Under the pieces are notes generated by a model. The model was not told where the DNA came from and made no database searches. It worked only from the letters and a program-made list of their open reading frames with translations. Below are positions 21,222-31,991 of a stretch of 64,000 nt of DNA, in pieces. Source of the stretch: Pararge aegeria. Lineage: Eukaryota; Arthropoda; Insecta; Lepidoptera; Nymphalidae. The DNA lies in contig NC_053197.1 in NCBI RefSeq assembly GCF_905163445.1, forward strand, positions 2,294,001-2,358,000. The letters are read 5' to 3'. Position 1 is the stretch's first letter. Every line of letters begins with the position of its first letter. The translations under genes were made by a program, and so were the position numbers.

Positions 21222-21466
21222 CAGAGTAGTGGGCAGCGTGCTTTCTGAGTCCAAGGCCGTGAGTTCAATTCCCACAACTGCAAAATGTTTGTGGGATGAA
21301 CATGAATGTTTTTGAGTGTCTGGGTGTTTATCTGTATATTGTAAATATTTATGTATATTATTCATAAAAACATTCATTAGTCATCTTAGTACCAATAGCA
21401 CAAGCTACGCTTAATTTGGGGCTAGATAGCGATGTGTGTATTGTCGTAGTATATTTATTTATTTAT
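21222..21466 (+). mobile_element. SINE-B copy
   Basis: The head has lost GGCCGACTGGCG and starts at AGTAGTGGGCAGCGTG. Then CTTTCTGAGTCCAAGGCCG, B-box-like GAGTTCAATTCCC, the body CTGGGTGTTTATCTGTATA, and the tail GTCGTAGTATATTTATTTAT. Confidence 0.9.
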
Positions 21467-21785
21467 CTTCTTTTATCGGCATTTGAAGTTTATATTTTAT
21501 ACAAAATAATATAATACCCTAAAATATTTGGTGCTCGTCACTTACGTACCAATAAGCCGCCGAAATCCTAATGGAAAACGGATCGACAGTGATTCGAGTG
21601 TATCCATCGGCGATGATGGATGGACCGTTGCTCAGCCGCTAGGTGCTATTCATAAACGGCTGAGTGAATTGTTGTTGCGTTACATGCGATGAATTAATGG
21701 AATTTCTGCAGATACAACGGGGTTCTATAAAAAAGCGGGGATACTTTTTTCCATGCGTTTCCAATCTTACAATTTATTGGGTATA
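21467..21785. other. no gene recognised
   Basis: About 320 bp of unclassified, moderately GC sequence (ACGGATCGACAGTGATTCG; CGGCGATGATGGATGGACC). No ORF. Confidence 0.5.
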
Positions 21786-22066
21786 GACGACCTCCCAGGC
21801 GCAACGGGGAGCGCTGTGAATTAAAGTGGAGGCAATTTGGAAATTTATAATTTCTAAATTTTCTCTGCTCTGGTCTGGTGGGAGGCTTTGGTCGTGGCTA
21901 GGTGATTAAGTGTTGCGGTAAGATCGCGTGGCAACCGATTAGGAGTATGACTACAATACTCCCTAACAGGTAAGCGCGCTACCATCTTAGACTGCATCAT
22001 CTCGACCACCAGGTGAGATTGAAGTCAAGGAAAAATTTGTAATTGCATAAAAAAAAAAACAAAAAA
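21786..22066 (+). mobile_element. SINE-A copy, head preserved
   Basis: GACGACCTCCCAGGCGCAAC gives an A-box-like AGGCGCAACGG. The B box is deleted (GTGGAGGCAATTTGG). The body runs to CACCAGGTGAGATTG and an A-rich end (22050-22068) in which the next SINE begins. Confidence 0.9.
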
Positions 22067-22068
22067 AA

Positions 22069-22345
22069 AGTGCTGATAGCGCATTCGGTAGGAGCTCGAC
22101 TTTACTTTCGGGGGCCGAGTTCGAATCCCAGAAAGCACGTCTAACTTTGCAATAAGTTATGTAATTAAAATATCACTTGCTTCAACGGTGAAGAAAACAT
22201 CGTGAGGAAACCTGCATAGGTGAGAGTTCTACATAATGTTCCAAAAGGTGCGTTGAGTCCACCGCACTGGGCCAGCGTGGTGGACTACGGCCTTAACCCC
22301 TTCTTATTGTGAAAGTAGACCCGTGCTCTGTAGTGGGCCGTTTGT
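22069..22345 (+). mobile_element. SINE-C copy inserted next to SINE-A poly(A)
   Basis: Starts GTGCTGATAGCGCATTCGG directly after the A-run. The B box GTTCGAATCC is at 22119-22128. The body is intact to GACCCGTGCTCTGTAGTGGG and the 3' terminus is lost. Confidence 0.9.
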
Positions 22346-22561
22346 TACTGATCTATAAAGTGATTCAGGTTTGTTAATAACATTGATTTCCAACGATTAA
22401 AGAGGAAGAAGTAGTAATATATGCGATTGCGAACCAGAAAAAAAATATTATGAGGATTCTCCGGTTTCGGAGGAAAGTTACCGAAGATTTTTGTTAGTAC
22501 TCCGGTATGATGCCGGATAGAGACGGGTTATTAATTTAATATTACTGGACTTATCTGATAA

Positions 22562-22628
22562 ACCCGTTAACATCTTTGACTGCGTCACCGCTTACCACCA
22601 GGTAAGATTGCAATCGAGAACTAACTTC
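22562..22628 (+). mobile_element. SINE-A 3' scrap
   Basis: CCCGTTAACATCTTTGACTG then CACCAGGTAAGATTGCAATC. This is the end of SINE-A without its tail. An H-like CTCCGGTTTCGGAGGAAAG lies just upstream (22458-22477). Confidence 0.6.
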
Positions 22629-22636
22629 GACGTCCG

Positions 22637-22868
22637 ATTTGCGCAGTAAACAGCGAGTCTACATTTTGATTACAAGGCTGTTGGTTCGATTCTCACTACT
22701 GGAGAATATTCGCGTGATAAACAGAAATGTTTTTAGTGTCTGGATGTTTATCTGCATATAATAAGTTTTTATGTATATTATTCATAAAAATATTCATCAG
22801 TCGTCTTAGTACCCTTTTCATAAGCTACGCTTATTATAGGGCTAGATGGCGATATTTTTGTAGTTTAA
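22637..22868 (+). mobile_element. SINE-B copy, diverged
   Basis: TTTGCGCAGTAAACAGCGAG head, B box GGTTCGATTCTC, ATTCATCAGTCGTCTTAGTA, and GGGCTAGATGGCGATA at the end. The TATTTATT tail is lost. Confidence 0.85.
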
Positions 22869-23265
22869 CTTTTAGCGAAAAATTTAATGATAAAGAAAAT
22901 GAATTGTTGTAACATAGGGATAATTTTCTATGGATAAAGTGTAATAGGAGTTCCAGTGGATTCGTAGATGTGTTTTGAAATAAGGCTACCGTCCGTTGTA
23001 TCGTTTCGTAAAATGTCCGTCCTACTTCTAAACATGTTTAGTATTAACGAGACTAACATGATTAGCTTAACTACTTCATACTTACCCGAGAGCTACGTGA
23101 CCGGTCCCCGATCGCATGATGTTACGTTACTTTTTAATAATATGCTACGTTCAGGAATTTAAATTTAAATAAAATAGTAAAATTATATCGTGATACAATC
23201 GATAAATTTACTGGACGATAATTAAGAGTGAGAACTAAAGGTTGTGTGTACATAATTCGTTAAAT
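22869..23265. other. no gene recognised
   Basis: Small ORF at 22968-23162 without recognisable motif. Otherwise AT-rich. Confidence 0.45.
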
Positions 23266-23415
23266 CGTCATCACCTATATTATGAATTCATTACCGGCCC
23301 ACAACATGCCCTCACATTATACTCCACATGACCTTTAGGACGTTATAGAGAACTCTCAGGCACGCAGCTTTCGTAACGATGTTTTTGGTCACCGTAGCGA
23401 GTGATATTGTTTTGA
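23266..23415 (-). mobile_element. SINE-C copy, internal deletion
   Basis: Complement: ATTACCGGCCCACAACATGC, GAGAACTCTCAGGCACGCAG, CGTAACGATGTTTTTGGTCA and CCGTAGCGAGTGATATT. The whole ATCCGCACTGGGCCAGC block is missing. Confidence 0.75.
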
Positions 23416-23545
23416 ATAAATTAAAAACATACATAGCCCTAAAATGTTAGAGATGCGTGCCAGGGAGCGAAACATTCCCCAGAGCGGTAAGCGGATATTC
23501 CATGACTGGTAAGCGGGTTATGGGAATACATACAATAAAATAAAA

Positions 23546-23880
23546 ATGCTTCTAGAAAAGTCCTATTATAGTATACAGGACTACGTAATCGATAAAAAAT
23601 CTTGGGTGTGAATAATTGCTCTAACCAGGTTGCTCTTGTAATAATATTAAATGACTATGTGAGATGGTGCTAACAAAAAATTTAAGTTTGTTGTGGGCTT
23701 CTTCTTAGACCAGGGCACGTTTAGAATCCTCGTAGCTTTAGTTTTGAGTTAATGAATATGGATATCGCCATCAACTCACTACCGTGTACACATTTGTCAT
23801 GTTATGTATGCACCATAAGTGTCATATCTGGGCCTACCTGAATAAATATGTTTTTGACTATGGCTTTGACTTTAAAAGGT
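23546..23880 (+). mobile_element. LINE-F 3' end
   Basis: Encodes the last codons LLEKSYYSIQDYVIDKKSWV and a stop (23612). The 3' UTR follows: TTGTGGGCTTCTTCTTAGAC, CCTCGTAGCTTTAGTTTTGA, CATCAACTCACTACCGTG, GGGCCTACCTGAATAAATA and a (TTTGAC)n-like end. 5'-truncated. Confidence 0.85.
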
Positions 23881-23962
23881 TGGCCCGCTTATCGTAGACT
23901 GCATTCTCACTTACCACCACTAGCTATGATTGGAGTCAAGACCTAACCTAATAAATAATAAA
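23881..23962 (+). mobile_element. SINE-A 3' scrap
   Basis: TTGGCCCGCTTATCGTAGAC, CATTCTCACTTACCACCA and TTGGAGTCAAGACCTAAC. It lies immediately after the LINE-F tail. Confidence 0.65.
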
Positions 23963-24229
23963 CCTTATTTTTGCAACATCAAAGTTTATTACATAACTTT
24001 TACTTGAATTTACTTGATAACAATATTACTAGAATTCTTGAAAAAAATTGCGGTTACTCTCTGGTAGGTGCTCTTGATTAATTACTGTAGGATTATAACA
24101 CCAAGTACTTTATGCAATGGATGAAAATATGTTTTAATCCCTCTCCATAACCGAGTTCACTGTAACGAAAACTACCAGAATAATTCAATGGAACACAAAG
24201 CCTTTTAATAAATAGATTCGCTGGCATTC

Positions 24230-24328
24230 GATATGTTTAATTAATTATGCCAACTGTCCGTTGGGATTAGCTAAAGCACTTTGTCAGTGTCAAATGCAAC
24301 TGAATATTTGCTAAACTTGCTTCCGTGC
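24230..24328 (+). repeat. family K repeat
   Basis: Partner of 17126-17224, in opposite orientation. GATATGTTTAATTAATTATG, CTAAAGCACTTTGTCAGTGT and CAAATGCAACTGA are the best conserved blocks. Confidence 0.75.
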
Positions 24329-25247
24329 CAATAATAAATTTATTAACTCCTGACATTTCCTAGATTTATACGGGAGGTTGGTTATTACTTATATGGCAAT
24401 AAAATATTATATCTTTGGTTGCGTCAAGTTATAATAAAATTAATATAAATAAAACAAATATGTAATATACCGCACGAATAATGTTTTCTGAAATAAAAGT
24501 GATATTCAGTCTTCTAGAAATTTCGGATGTGTTATAATATGCATTTAAATAAAAAACCACCATCAAAAGGTGCATTTTCACGTTGAATTCGCAGCATGTG
24601 GTGTAACAACCATAAAATACACCAGATAATATTCCATATCATTGGCATATATCTCTCGTATACATAAGAAGTTATGAAAATTCTTGTCATTCTTATGCCT
24701 TAAGGTATGCTTTTGGAAATCTCCAGCGTTCAAAATCACCAAAGAAGTTTATACGTTCAATAGTTATAATTGAGTTGGGGTCACCACTGTACTGAAGCTA
24801 TGGTGATACGCTCAACCGTAACAATAGAAAGATCTTCCTCCGAGCGGGTCATAGTGCTCGGGGACCAAAGTCCGACCATTCTTCTTTGGAAGTTGTATAC
24901 ATGGTAATTTTTTGTAAACAATCCGTTAGCGCGATGCAGGATCTTGTGGCGCCATCTAGTTTGTTTATGTGGAGAGCCAGATATTAATTCAAACATTTTA
25001 TCATAAAATATCAAAAAACTATAAAATAAGTGAATGAGTTTAAAAGATAATTTTGTAGGGGATATTTGAACCAAAGCACGGCGTGCTCCTATCGGATACC
25101 CATTTCATAAGGTCAACTTACTTACTGTCATCCCTTTACTCTGAATTCTTTACATCTTTCTTTTACACACTTATTTACCGCTAAAAATAAAGTCCTCGAG
25201 GATAAAATCTTTCAAATTATTTAGCATATACAGTAGTTAGAATTTTG
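24329..25247. other. no gene recognised
   Basis: AT-rich up to 24775. A more balanced block at 24780-24990 contains a 97-codon minus ORF (24781-25074) with no recognisable domain. Its plus strand has no repeat match in the window. I do not call it a gene. Confidence 0.45.
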
Positions 25248-25427
25248 GGAGGCTTTGGTCGTGACTAGTTACCAACCTACCGATAAAGACGTGCCGCTAA
25301 GCGATTTAGTGTTCCGGTGCGATGTCACATAGAAACTAATTACGGTTATGACTATTACACTCCCCCACAGGGTAGCCTGCTACCATCTTAGACTGCATTA
25401 TCACTTTCCACCAGGTAAAAATGGATT
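25248..25427 (+). mobile_element. SINE-A copy, 5'-truncated
   Basis: GAGGCTTTGGTCGTGACTAG, GACGTGCCGCTAAGCGATTT, AGTGTTCCGGTGCGATGTCA and CACCAGGTAAAA, but no GTAGTGGAATAAAA tail. A stray B-box-like GAGTTCGATTTCCGG follows at 25469-25483, perhaps from another SINE-A head. Confidence 0.85.
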
Positions 25428-25527
25428 TATTTTGATGATTTTACTATTAGAGATTCTATTATAGATGTCCGAGTTCGATTTCCGGCACCCCTAATTTATG
25501 GAGATATAATTTTTTTGGCAAATTTGA

Positions 25528-25690
25528 TTTCAAAATTCAAAATTCATTTATTTCAAGTAGGCCTAATACAAGCACTTTTGAAACATCAAGTCTGTCCGTG
25601 TGTAGTGACTCTACCACCGGTTCGGAAGGCAGATTCTACAGAGAAGAAGCCGGCTAGAAACTCAGCAGTTGCTCTTTTCCAACATCAAAA
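25528..25690 (-). mobile_element. LINE-E 3' end
   Basis: The plus strand AAATTCATTTATTTCAAGTA, GGCCTAATACAAGCACTTTT, ACTCTACCACCGGTTCGG, AAGAAGCCGGCTAGAAACTC and CTTTTCCAACATCA. Good match to family consensus, non-coding. Confidence 0.9.
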
Positions 25691-26593
25691 ATTTACATTA
25701 TGAAAATTTGAATTGTAATGGCTTTTTTTTCGCATATTCATTTTAACATACTGTTTTAATTTACTATTTGTGAGCTCGCTATCTTTACATGGATATATTA
25801 CATAAACTGTTTTGTTTCTAAGGATGGCTCATTGGATTCGGTTATTTATTGAACTATATTTTAATCAATAAAGGAAAAAAAATCAGGTGCTAGTGTTAAT
25901 ACTTGGTGATCCTACAGGGCAGAGATCATATTGTAACGCCAACGTTTTACAGCCAATCAGAAACAGGCTTCGATCGAATTGCTTGCCAACCTAATCAATG
26001 TTTTACGCTGGTGTAACTCTGCCGTATATTAATGTAATAGGATTTCTGTTTCATCTTCATGGTTTGCCCCTTTGCCTGCCCCTATATGTAGTTTTCTTGT
26101 ACGTAGGGATTATGTGGCACCCTGCAACTTCACCCAGCCGAGTTAATTCCAGAAGCAAAGCAGAGCAGAGTGAAAAGCCTCATCATATATCCCTAGCTAA
26201 GAAAATGCTTCATGAGCAATAAGATTTCGGTGGCGACATTCACTTTTTTAACTTTCTCGTGAAAATTCTAAATAGCTTTTAACGTTCCGGAACCTTACCT
26301 CAGGCCCATTATTAAAAATACATCACGCGACGTTTTTTAGCAACGTCACAACTTGGCGTGACATTAATAAATGGCGCTAAGAAGCGTTGCTTAAGCAAAA
26401 ATTGTGTCCAAAGTCTGCAAGTGGGGAAATTATAGATCGAGGTCACGTGGTGAGCCTGCGCTTAATGGGATATTGTTCTTGTTCGTAATATTTTGAGGAA
26501 CACTTAAATATATAACTTATTAATGTTTGAGAACAGACAAATAGCCTTTATTACTGATATTATAAGTATGTATAGTATTATGGTGATAGCGCA
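25691..26593. other. no gene recognised
   Basis: Unclassified. A 74-codon ORF at 25998-26222 has no domain that I recognise. CACGCGACGTTTTTTAGCAA and following sequence (26330-26400) is a GC-richer patch without a second copy here. Confidence 0.45.
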
Positions 26594-26925
26594 ATGAAGC
26601 GGTGATAGTGGCAGTGGGTAGGCTAGAATTTACTTTCGGGGGCCCGAGTTTGAATCCCAGCACGCACCTCTAACTTTTCTAAGGTATGTGCGTTTTAAGA
26701 AATTAAAAATATCTTCCCATTCTATTAGCTTCGACGGTGAAGGAAAAACATCGCGAGGAAACCTGTATGCCTGAGAGTTCTACATATTGTTCTCAAAGGT
26801 ATGTGGAGTCCACCAATCCGCACTAGGCCAGCGTGGTGGACTACTGCCTTAACCCCTTCTCATTGTCGGAGGAGACCTGTAGTGGACCAGTAATGGGTGG
26901 ATATGACGATGTTGATGATGATAGC
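26594..26925 (+). mobile_element. SINE-C copy, full length
   Basis: Best full-length reference. AATGAAGCGGTGATAGTGGC head, B-box-like GAGTTTGAATCCC, CACGCACCTCTAACTTTTC, ACGGTGAAGGAAAAACATCG, TCCACCAATCCGCACTAGGC, TTAACCCCTTCTCATTG, and a GACGATGTTGATGATGAT tail. The head is preceded by a partial copy of itself (GGTGATAGCGCAATG), suggesting a head-in-head insertion or duplication. Confidence 0.92.
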
Positions 26926-27242
26926 ATTACGGATTATACACTAACCGTCTAAGGTCCTCAATTAAAATTTTACATATCAATTATAAACTCTATTTGATTT
27001 GATTTAAAATGTTTGAGGACACACTCAAAATCTTGGTAGGTAATGCAATTAAGTAACAAGTTATTTATTTTTCTTTCTTAATCGCACTTTTATAGTGCCG
27101 TGTGTAGATGGCAGTAAAAGTGCCATGTAGTTACAGCAAATCAGCATACAGTTTCTCACCATACTTTCTCTTATCGCGGGTGTCGTACGAGCCAAGTAAG
27201 CTTATATTACATCATGTGTGATGTACATGTGCGATCGATATA
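26926..27242. other. no gene recognised
   Basis: Unclassified spacer between SINE-C and LINE-E, with short TTTCTTTCTT at 27070. Confidence 0.45.
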
Positions 27243-27797
27243 TAAATATGGATCATGCGAATCCCTTCGTACCAAATTTAAAGAAATAGGTATACTTACA
27301 GTAGCCTCGGAATATATTTATAATAATATAATCTTTATTGAACAAGTAATTATAAACAAAAAGTAGATATAAACAGTCGACTAACTAGAAACGGACATAA
27401 ATTAGTGATATCTGCATATCGTCTGAGAAAAGTACAGAAATCCATTGTGGGGATGGGTATATGCTTTTATAACATGATACCGAAGGTAATATTAGATCTA
27501 CCTTTACCTAAGTTAAAACACATTTAACATTTCGTTACTACACGATTAATGAATTCCTTAACGACAAGGCTGCTTCGAAGCAGGCCACTCCGCTCTCATA
27601 TCTCACAAAACAGATAAATTCTAAAGATTGTTAAACTTTAAAATGATGTTGGAAAAGAGCAATCTGCTGAGTTTCTTGCCGGCTCTTCTCAGTGGAATCT
27701 GCCTTCCGAACCGGTGGTAGAGTCACTACAAACAGACTGACTTGACGTTTCAAAAGTGCTTATTAATTAGGCCTACTTGAAATAAATAAATTTTGAA
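27243..27797 (+). mobile_element. LINE-E C-terminal coding remnant and 3' UTR
   Basis: Matches the 53.5 kb copy from its ESLREKFKQIGILTVAS region. It reads TTTAAAGAAATAGGTATACT, then ACTAGAAACGGACATAAATT, CGTCTGAGAAAAGTACAGAA and GATGAATTCCTTAACG, with stops and indels. The 3' UTR is complete: TGGAAAAGAGCAATCTGCTG, CTGCCTTCCGAACCGGTGG, TTAGGCCTACTTGAAATAAA. An internal deletion removes the QNITLYKSKAEIN region. Confidence 0.88.
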
Positions 27798-27868
27798 ATT
27801 TTAATTTTGAGAACGGCAGCAGCATCGTATGTGCCATTGCTACCATTAACTACAACCACCAAGGCATC

Positions 27869-27905
27869 TGCCCATAATCACAACCCTGGGTTGTGATTAT
27901 GGGCA
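27869..27905. repeat. 37-bp perfect palindrome, 1-nt centre
   Basis: TGCCCATAATCACAACCC (27869-27886), T, then its exact complement GGGTTGTGATTATGGGCA (27888-27905). A GGGCAACCATGGGCAAACAG patch follows and repeats the GGGCAA word. Pairing is 18 of 18. Confidence 0.95.
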
Positions 27906-28949
27906 ACCATGGGCAAACAGCCCTTGAGGTCTCTCCCAACGGTCGATTATAGGCTATCAATAGTGACAATTTGTGTGGAGTTATCAGTGCCGATTTATAT
28001 TTTGCACTATTAAATCAATACTTCATTACTTCCTTCAACTTTCTGTTTTTTTTTCGTGTGTATTTTCGTGGCAATAATTGCTTTTACAATTTGTATTTGT
28101 GCAGATTATTTTTTAATAACAATTTCTACATCAATAACGGCATCAAAAGGAAATTGCTAAATATTTCACCTGACATATATAACTATATCTGTGTAAATAT
28201 TCATACGCACAAAAATACACGATTGTGTTTATTTGTTCATAAATTTATTTAACTATTAAATAAATTTACTTTCCTGGTCGTACATCAAATCTTGTATGGT
28301 GCGTAAAAATTCTCGTGCAGTCTCGGCAAGCCTCGTAAAAAATAGCACTCAAGTTTAAATGGCCCTGAATACGTAATAGATGCGTAAATAGCTATTTGAG
28401 AACAATTTCGATATTCTATAAGTGCGTACGTAGGTACGTAGCGGCATCGTAAAACTATTAAGTACGTCTTGGAATGCTGTAGACTTTTGCTACGCCGTAG
28501 ACATTAACTCATTGTAGACGCTACAACAATAGTAAATACTGCTAACCTTAACAACTGCAACTGATTTTAATGTTAGGACTTTATAGATATGAGTAGTTAG
28601 AATTTAACGCAGTAGCAATTTAGTGTATTTAATTTAGTGCATTCACAGAAAAACAGTACGTATCCAAGTGAATGTGGGTCGTACAGAATTTTGGAAGCAT
28701 TCCAAGGCCTAGGCTCCGTGTTAAAGCCTTTATCCCATCGTGACTAAAAATTCGTGTGAATGATAATGTGATATGAAAAAGGTAAGGAATCAGGTTCAAC
28801 AAAGTACCAAACCGTTCCAGCTATCTTAGACTACAACAAAAATTTTTATTTATAAAATAAAACAGTTTAATGTTATTAATTATTGTTAATTATGTACTGA
28901 AACCACAAAGCCAATTTTTCATTTTAAAATGCCAATACATTTTCCAGGA
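27906..28949. other. no gene recognised
   Basis: AT-rich. A 93-codon ORF at 27971-28252 is Phe/Tyr/Asn-rich and low complexity, with no domain. Nothing recognised from 28300 to 28950. Confidence 0.5.
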
Positions 28950-29225
28950 TATTTTTTTTTTTACAATGTTGGCACTACAAGATAGCCCTTGACTGCATAT
29001 CTAACCTGATAGTAAATTATGTTACAGTCGAAGAAGGTAACGGGCTAACCAGATATGGGGATCATATGTATAAGCCATAACCCAATCCCAATCGGTATGG
29101 ACATGATATCATAATGGACGCTAAATAGCTTGACAGCACGTTTTTGTTGGTAGGGTGGAGTCACGCCTAAGAGCCCCCCAGACCAGACCAGAGAAAATTC
29201 AGAAATGATTAATTCTCAAATTAGT
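28950..29225 (-). mobile_element. SINE-A copy, head missing
   Basis: The plus strand begins with the tail's T-run and CACTACAAGATAGCCCTTG, runs through GTAACGGGCTAACCAGATAT and CTTGACAGCACGTTTTTG. It ends at CCAGACCAGACCAGAGAAAA. The insert ATATCTAACCTGATAGTAAA is diverged. Confidence 0.85.
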
Positions 29226-29324
29226 ATGCAAAGTATAAGTTAGTATTAGGTTATAAGTATTAGGAATACATAATATATAAGGGAACTTTACTACTAGAAA
29301 ACATAAATGGAGATCTTATGAATA

Positions 29325-29392
29325 TACTTCATTTCCATACTACATCATGGAATTTCGCAAAGTAATGCCTGCTTCTATCCAATATTTAAAAG
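29325..29392 (+). mobile_element. family H end fragment
   Basis: ATCATGGAATTTCGCAAAGT followed by AATGCCTGCTTCTATCCAAT. This equals the last part of the 49 kb copy, same orientation. Confidence 0.7.
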
Positions 29393-30899
29393 GAGATGGA
29401 CATTCATACAGGGATATGTCCGCCTAGAATATTTAGTTTGTGTCACTCTCCGGCTCATAAACTGTCACTTCTAATAAAAACATTTATAATCATCGCTCGG
29501 TTCTTGCGTTATAGGACAAGTCAACAAATACTTATAGACTTCTGTATTTATATATGTTTAAAGTACGTTTTTAAAGTAATGAGGTCATAAAGAGAATCAT
29601 TTAACTCATTTCTTTGATATACATCCAGTATATTATTGATAGCAAACTGGGACCCTTTCAGAATATATAGCTGTATCGATTTGTTATTAATTAGTTGGTA
29701 TACAAATTTAAAGACATTTTGTTACTAAAATCCTTTCGCAAAAATAATGAGATACGTAAAGTTCTTATATAAAGATAAAACGAAACGCGGCATATTAAAA
29801 TACTCTTGAAAGCATTTCTATAAATAAGGTTGAAAAAATACAACAGCAATCTGCCCTCTAGTAAAATAAATACAGTGTCTCATCTTTTCTCTTTTAATTT
29901 AAGAATACCTGGGTATTCCTCAGACTTCATAATTTGACTTATGAATCCAACAAAATAACCTGCCCGCGGTGGTATTATATTTATATGTGGTACTAAGACT
30001 AAAAATATAACATAGATGATGAATGAAAGCCAGGAAATGATGTGAGAGCGAAGAAGTCAAGATCATGAAATTGCTCTTCTGTCTAAAAAGCTACAGCCTA
30101 GGAAGCTTTTTGCGTTGCTCATGTATGTTAGGAATTCACTACAATGCTATAATACAAATCTATACTGTTATCTCAAATACTAATTGCCAGTTTTTACTAT
30201 ACCTGAAGGAAGGTGAAGCCCAGAGAAAAATACATTTCTCCAACTATTAGGTGATGACCAACGATGTTAAGCATTAGCTTCTACCTTTTTCTGCGTTTTA
30301 ATAATAATAAACATATAAAATTGGAAATGTTTATATTTCAACAAGCACTTGACATATTTTAATATCATCAGAAAAATACTTCATATATCGTTAGGAGATT
30401 ATAAATAAACGAGATAAAAAAATCTAACTTTAAGAGACGTTTTATATGAAATCTCTCTTGTTGATATTTGTCTGCAGCTTAAAAATAAAAAATAAATATT
30501 TATTAAAGATATTATGATTTAATTTATTATGAGACTTAAATATCAGACAAGATATATAATTTTTATTAATACATAACTATAAAGATATTATTATATTATT
30601 TTTATGTATTTTTTATATATAGTATATTCAAATGTTTAGTATGTAGAATTTTGTTATTATTTAGATAGATTAAATATACTTAGTAGTTATGAAGTATATT
30701 ATATATTATATAGTATAGGTTATAAAGTGTAGGTGAAAACTATAAATAATTGGAAATTATAAAATTCTACAATTTTCATTTTGATAAAGGAATAAATCTG
30801 ATATCAGTTTAAGCGAACTCTTACCATCGAGATAATAATATTTATTGAATAGTTTTATATTATAAATTATAAATAGGAATTTTAGTTTGGTTATATCTC
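29393..30899. other. very AT-rich, no gene recognised
   Basis: From about 30300 to 30880 the sequence is almost entirely A/T with many short TATA-type repeats. ORFs at 29396-29590 and 30065-30250 have no recognisable domain. Confidence 0.55.
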
Positions 30900-31022
30900 T
30901 TTTACGCCTTAATTGCTCAACTGATCATCATAAAAAATTGCGTACACGTTTTCAGGAGTGCAGATTAAAAGAACACAAGACCAAAAATACTGTCATTATT
31001 GTGTAGTAATTAAGGCGTAAAA
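30900..31022. mobile_element. 123-bp MITE-like inverted-repeat element
   Basis: TTTTACGCCTTAATT (30900-30914) and its exact complement AATTAAGGCGTAAAA (31008-31022) bracket 93 bp of unique sequence. No convincing target duplication: flanks are TATATCTC and CCATTGAA. The inside includes ATCATCATAAAAAATTGCG, a phrase typical of lepidopteran non-autonomous elements, so this could be a fragment of a J-like element instead. Confidence 0.5.
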
Positions 31023-31600
31023 CCATTGAAAAAAATAATTGAAAAGAACAACTCGAATTGATTGATAAAATTTATATAAAAAGGGAAATGTTTATAGTTC
31101 CCTAATGAAAAAAAATACGGCTATTGAAATTTACAACATAATATTATGCACAAAGTACAATATCAAACATATATGAGCACTCGCTCCGTTCGCTCAAAAA
31201 CGGAACGAAATTGATATAAATTTTCAATACATCATAGTCGTTAAATAGAACGATCCGTAACACCGCACCCGCAACTATAAATCCAGAACTACTGTTCGGT
31301 TGGGTTCGGGAACGAGATCGGCCGTTTTGGCCCTCTGTTCCAAAAATTTATTAATGTTGTTCCAAACAGAGATATAGTATCTATAGACATGCCAACTACG
31401 AACTCCCTAGCTTGATCAACTTCCTATAACCAATAATTGACGGAGAGATTCGGAGTCGGTGAGTTTACTTGCTTGAATTTGCAGTAAACTTTGTCGGTCT
31501 GCCCGTTCGTCAGCCTAAAATAGACGTATAACTTCTTAATTAAGAAACATAATTCATTGAAATAGAAAAGCTTTGGTGTTATCTTAAGTCAAATCAGGTT
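31023..31600. other. no gene recognised
   Basis: Unclassified. CACTCGCTCCGTTCGCTC (31169-31186) is followed by AAAAACGGAACGAAAT, giving a short CGTTC/GAACG-type foldback. No ORF. Confidence 0.45.
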
Positions 31601-31852
31601 AAGGCCGACTGGCGCAGTGGGCAGCGACCCTGCTTACTGAGTCAAAGGCCGTGGGTGGATCGCGATTTCCACATCTGAAAAATGTCTGTGTGATGAACAG
31701 GTTTTTCAGTTTTTGGTTGTTTATCTATATTATAAGTATTATATTCATAAAAATATTCATCAGTTATCTTAGTGCCTATAGCACAAGCTACGCTAACTTT
31801 GGGACTAGATGGTGATGTGTGTATTGTCGTAGTATATTTATTTATTTATTTG
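31601..31852 (+). mobile_element. SINE-B copy, full length
   Basis: A box TGGCGCAGTGG at 31610-31620, fitting the pol III TRGYNNARNGG consensus. The B box is damaged (GGTGGATCGCGATTTCC). Body and tail are complete to GTATATTTATTTATTTATTT. Confidence 0.92.
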
Positions 31853-31991
31853 GAACAAAAAATATAGAACTCTTAGGTTACTTTTGACGCTCACATTTCT
31901 ATATTTAAGAAATGCAGATTAACCACGAAAATCTTAGTTTAAAATCTTTAATCACCCGGCAAGCTTTGAACCTGAGACCAAAACAATAATA

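Noticed and set aside
30300..30880. Possible replication origin or matrix-attachment region (very AT-rich)
   Set aside because: AT-richness alone is not specific; no supporting motif pattern.
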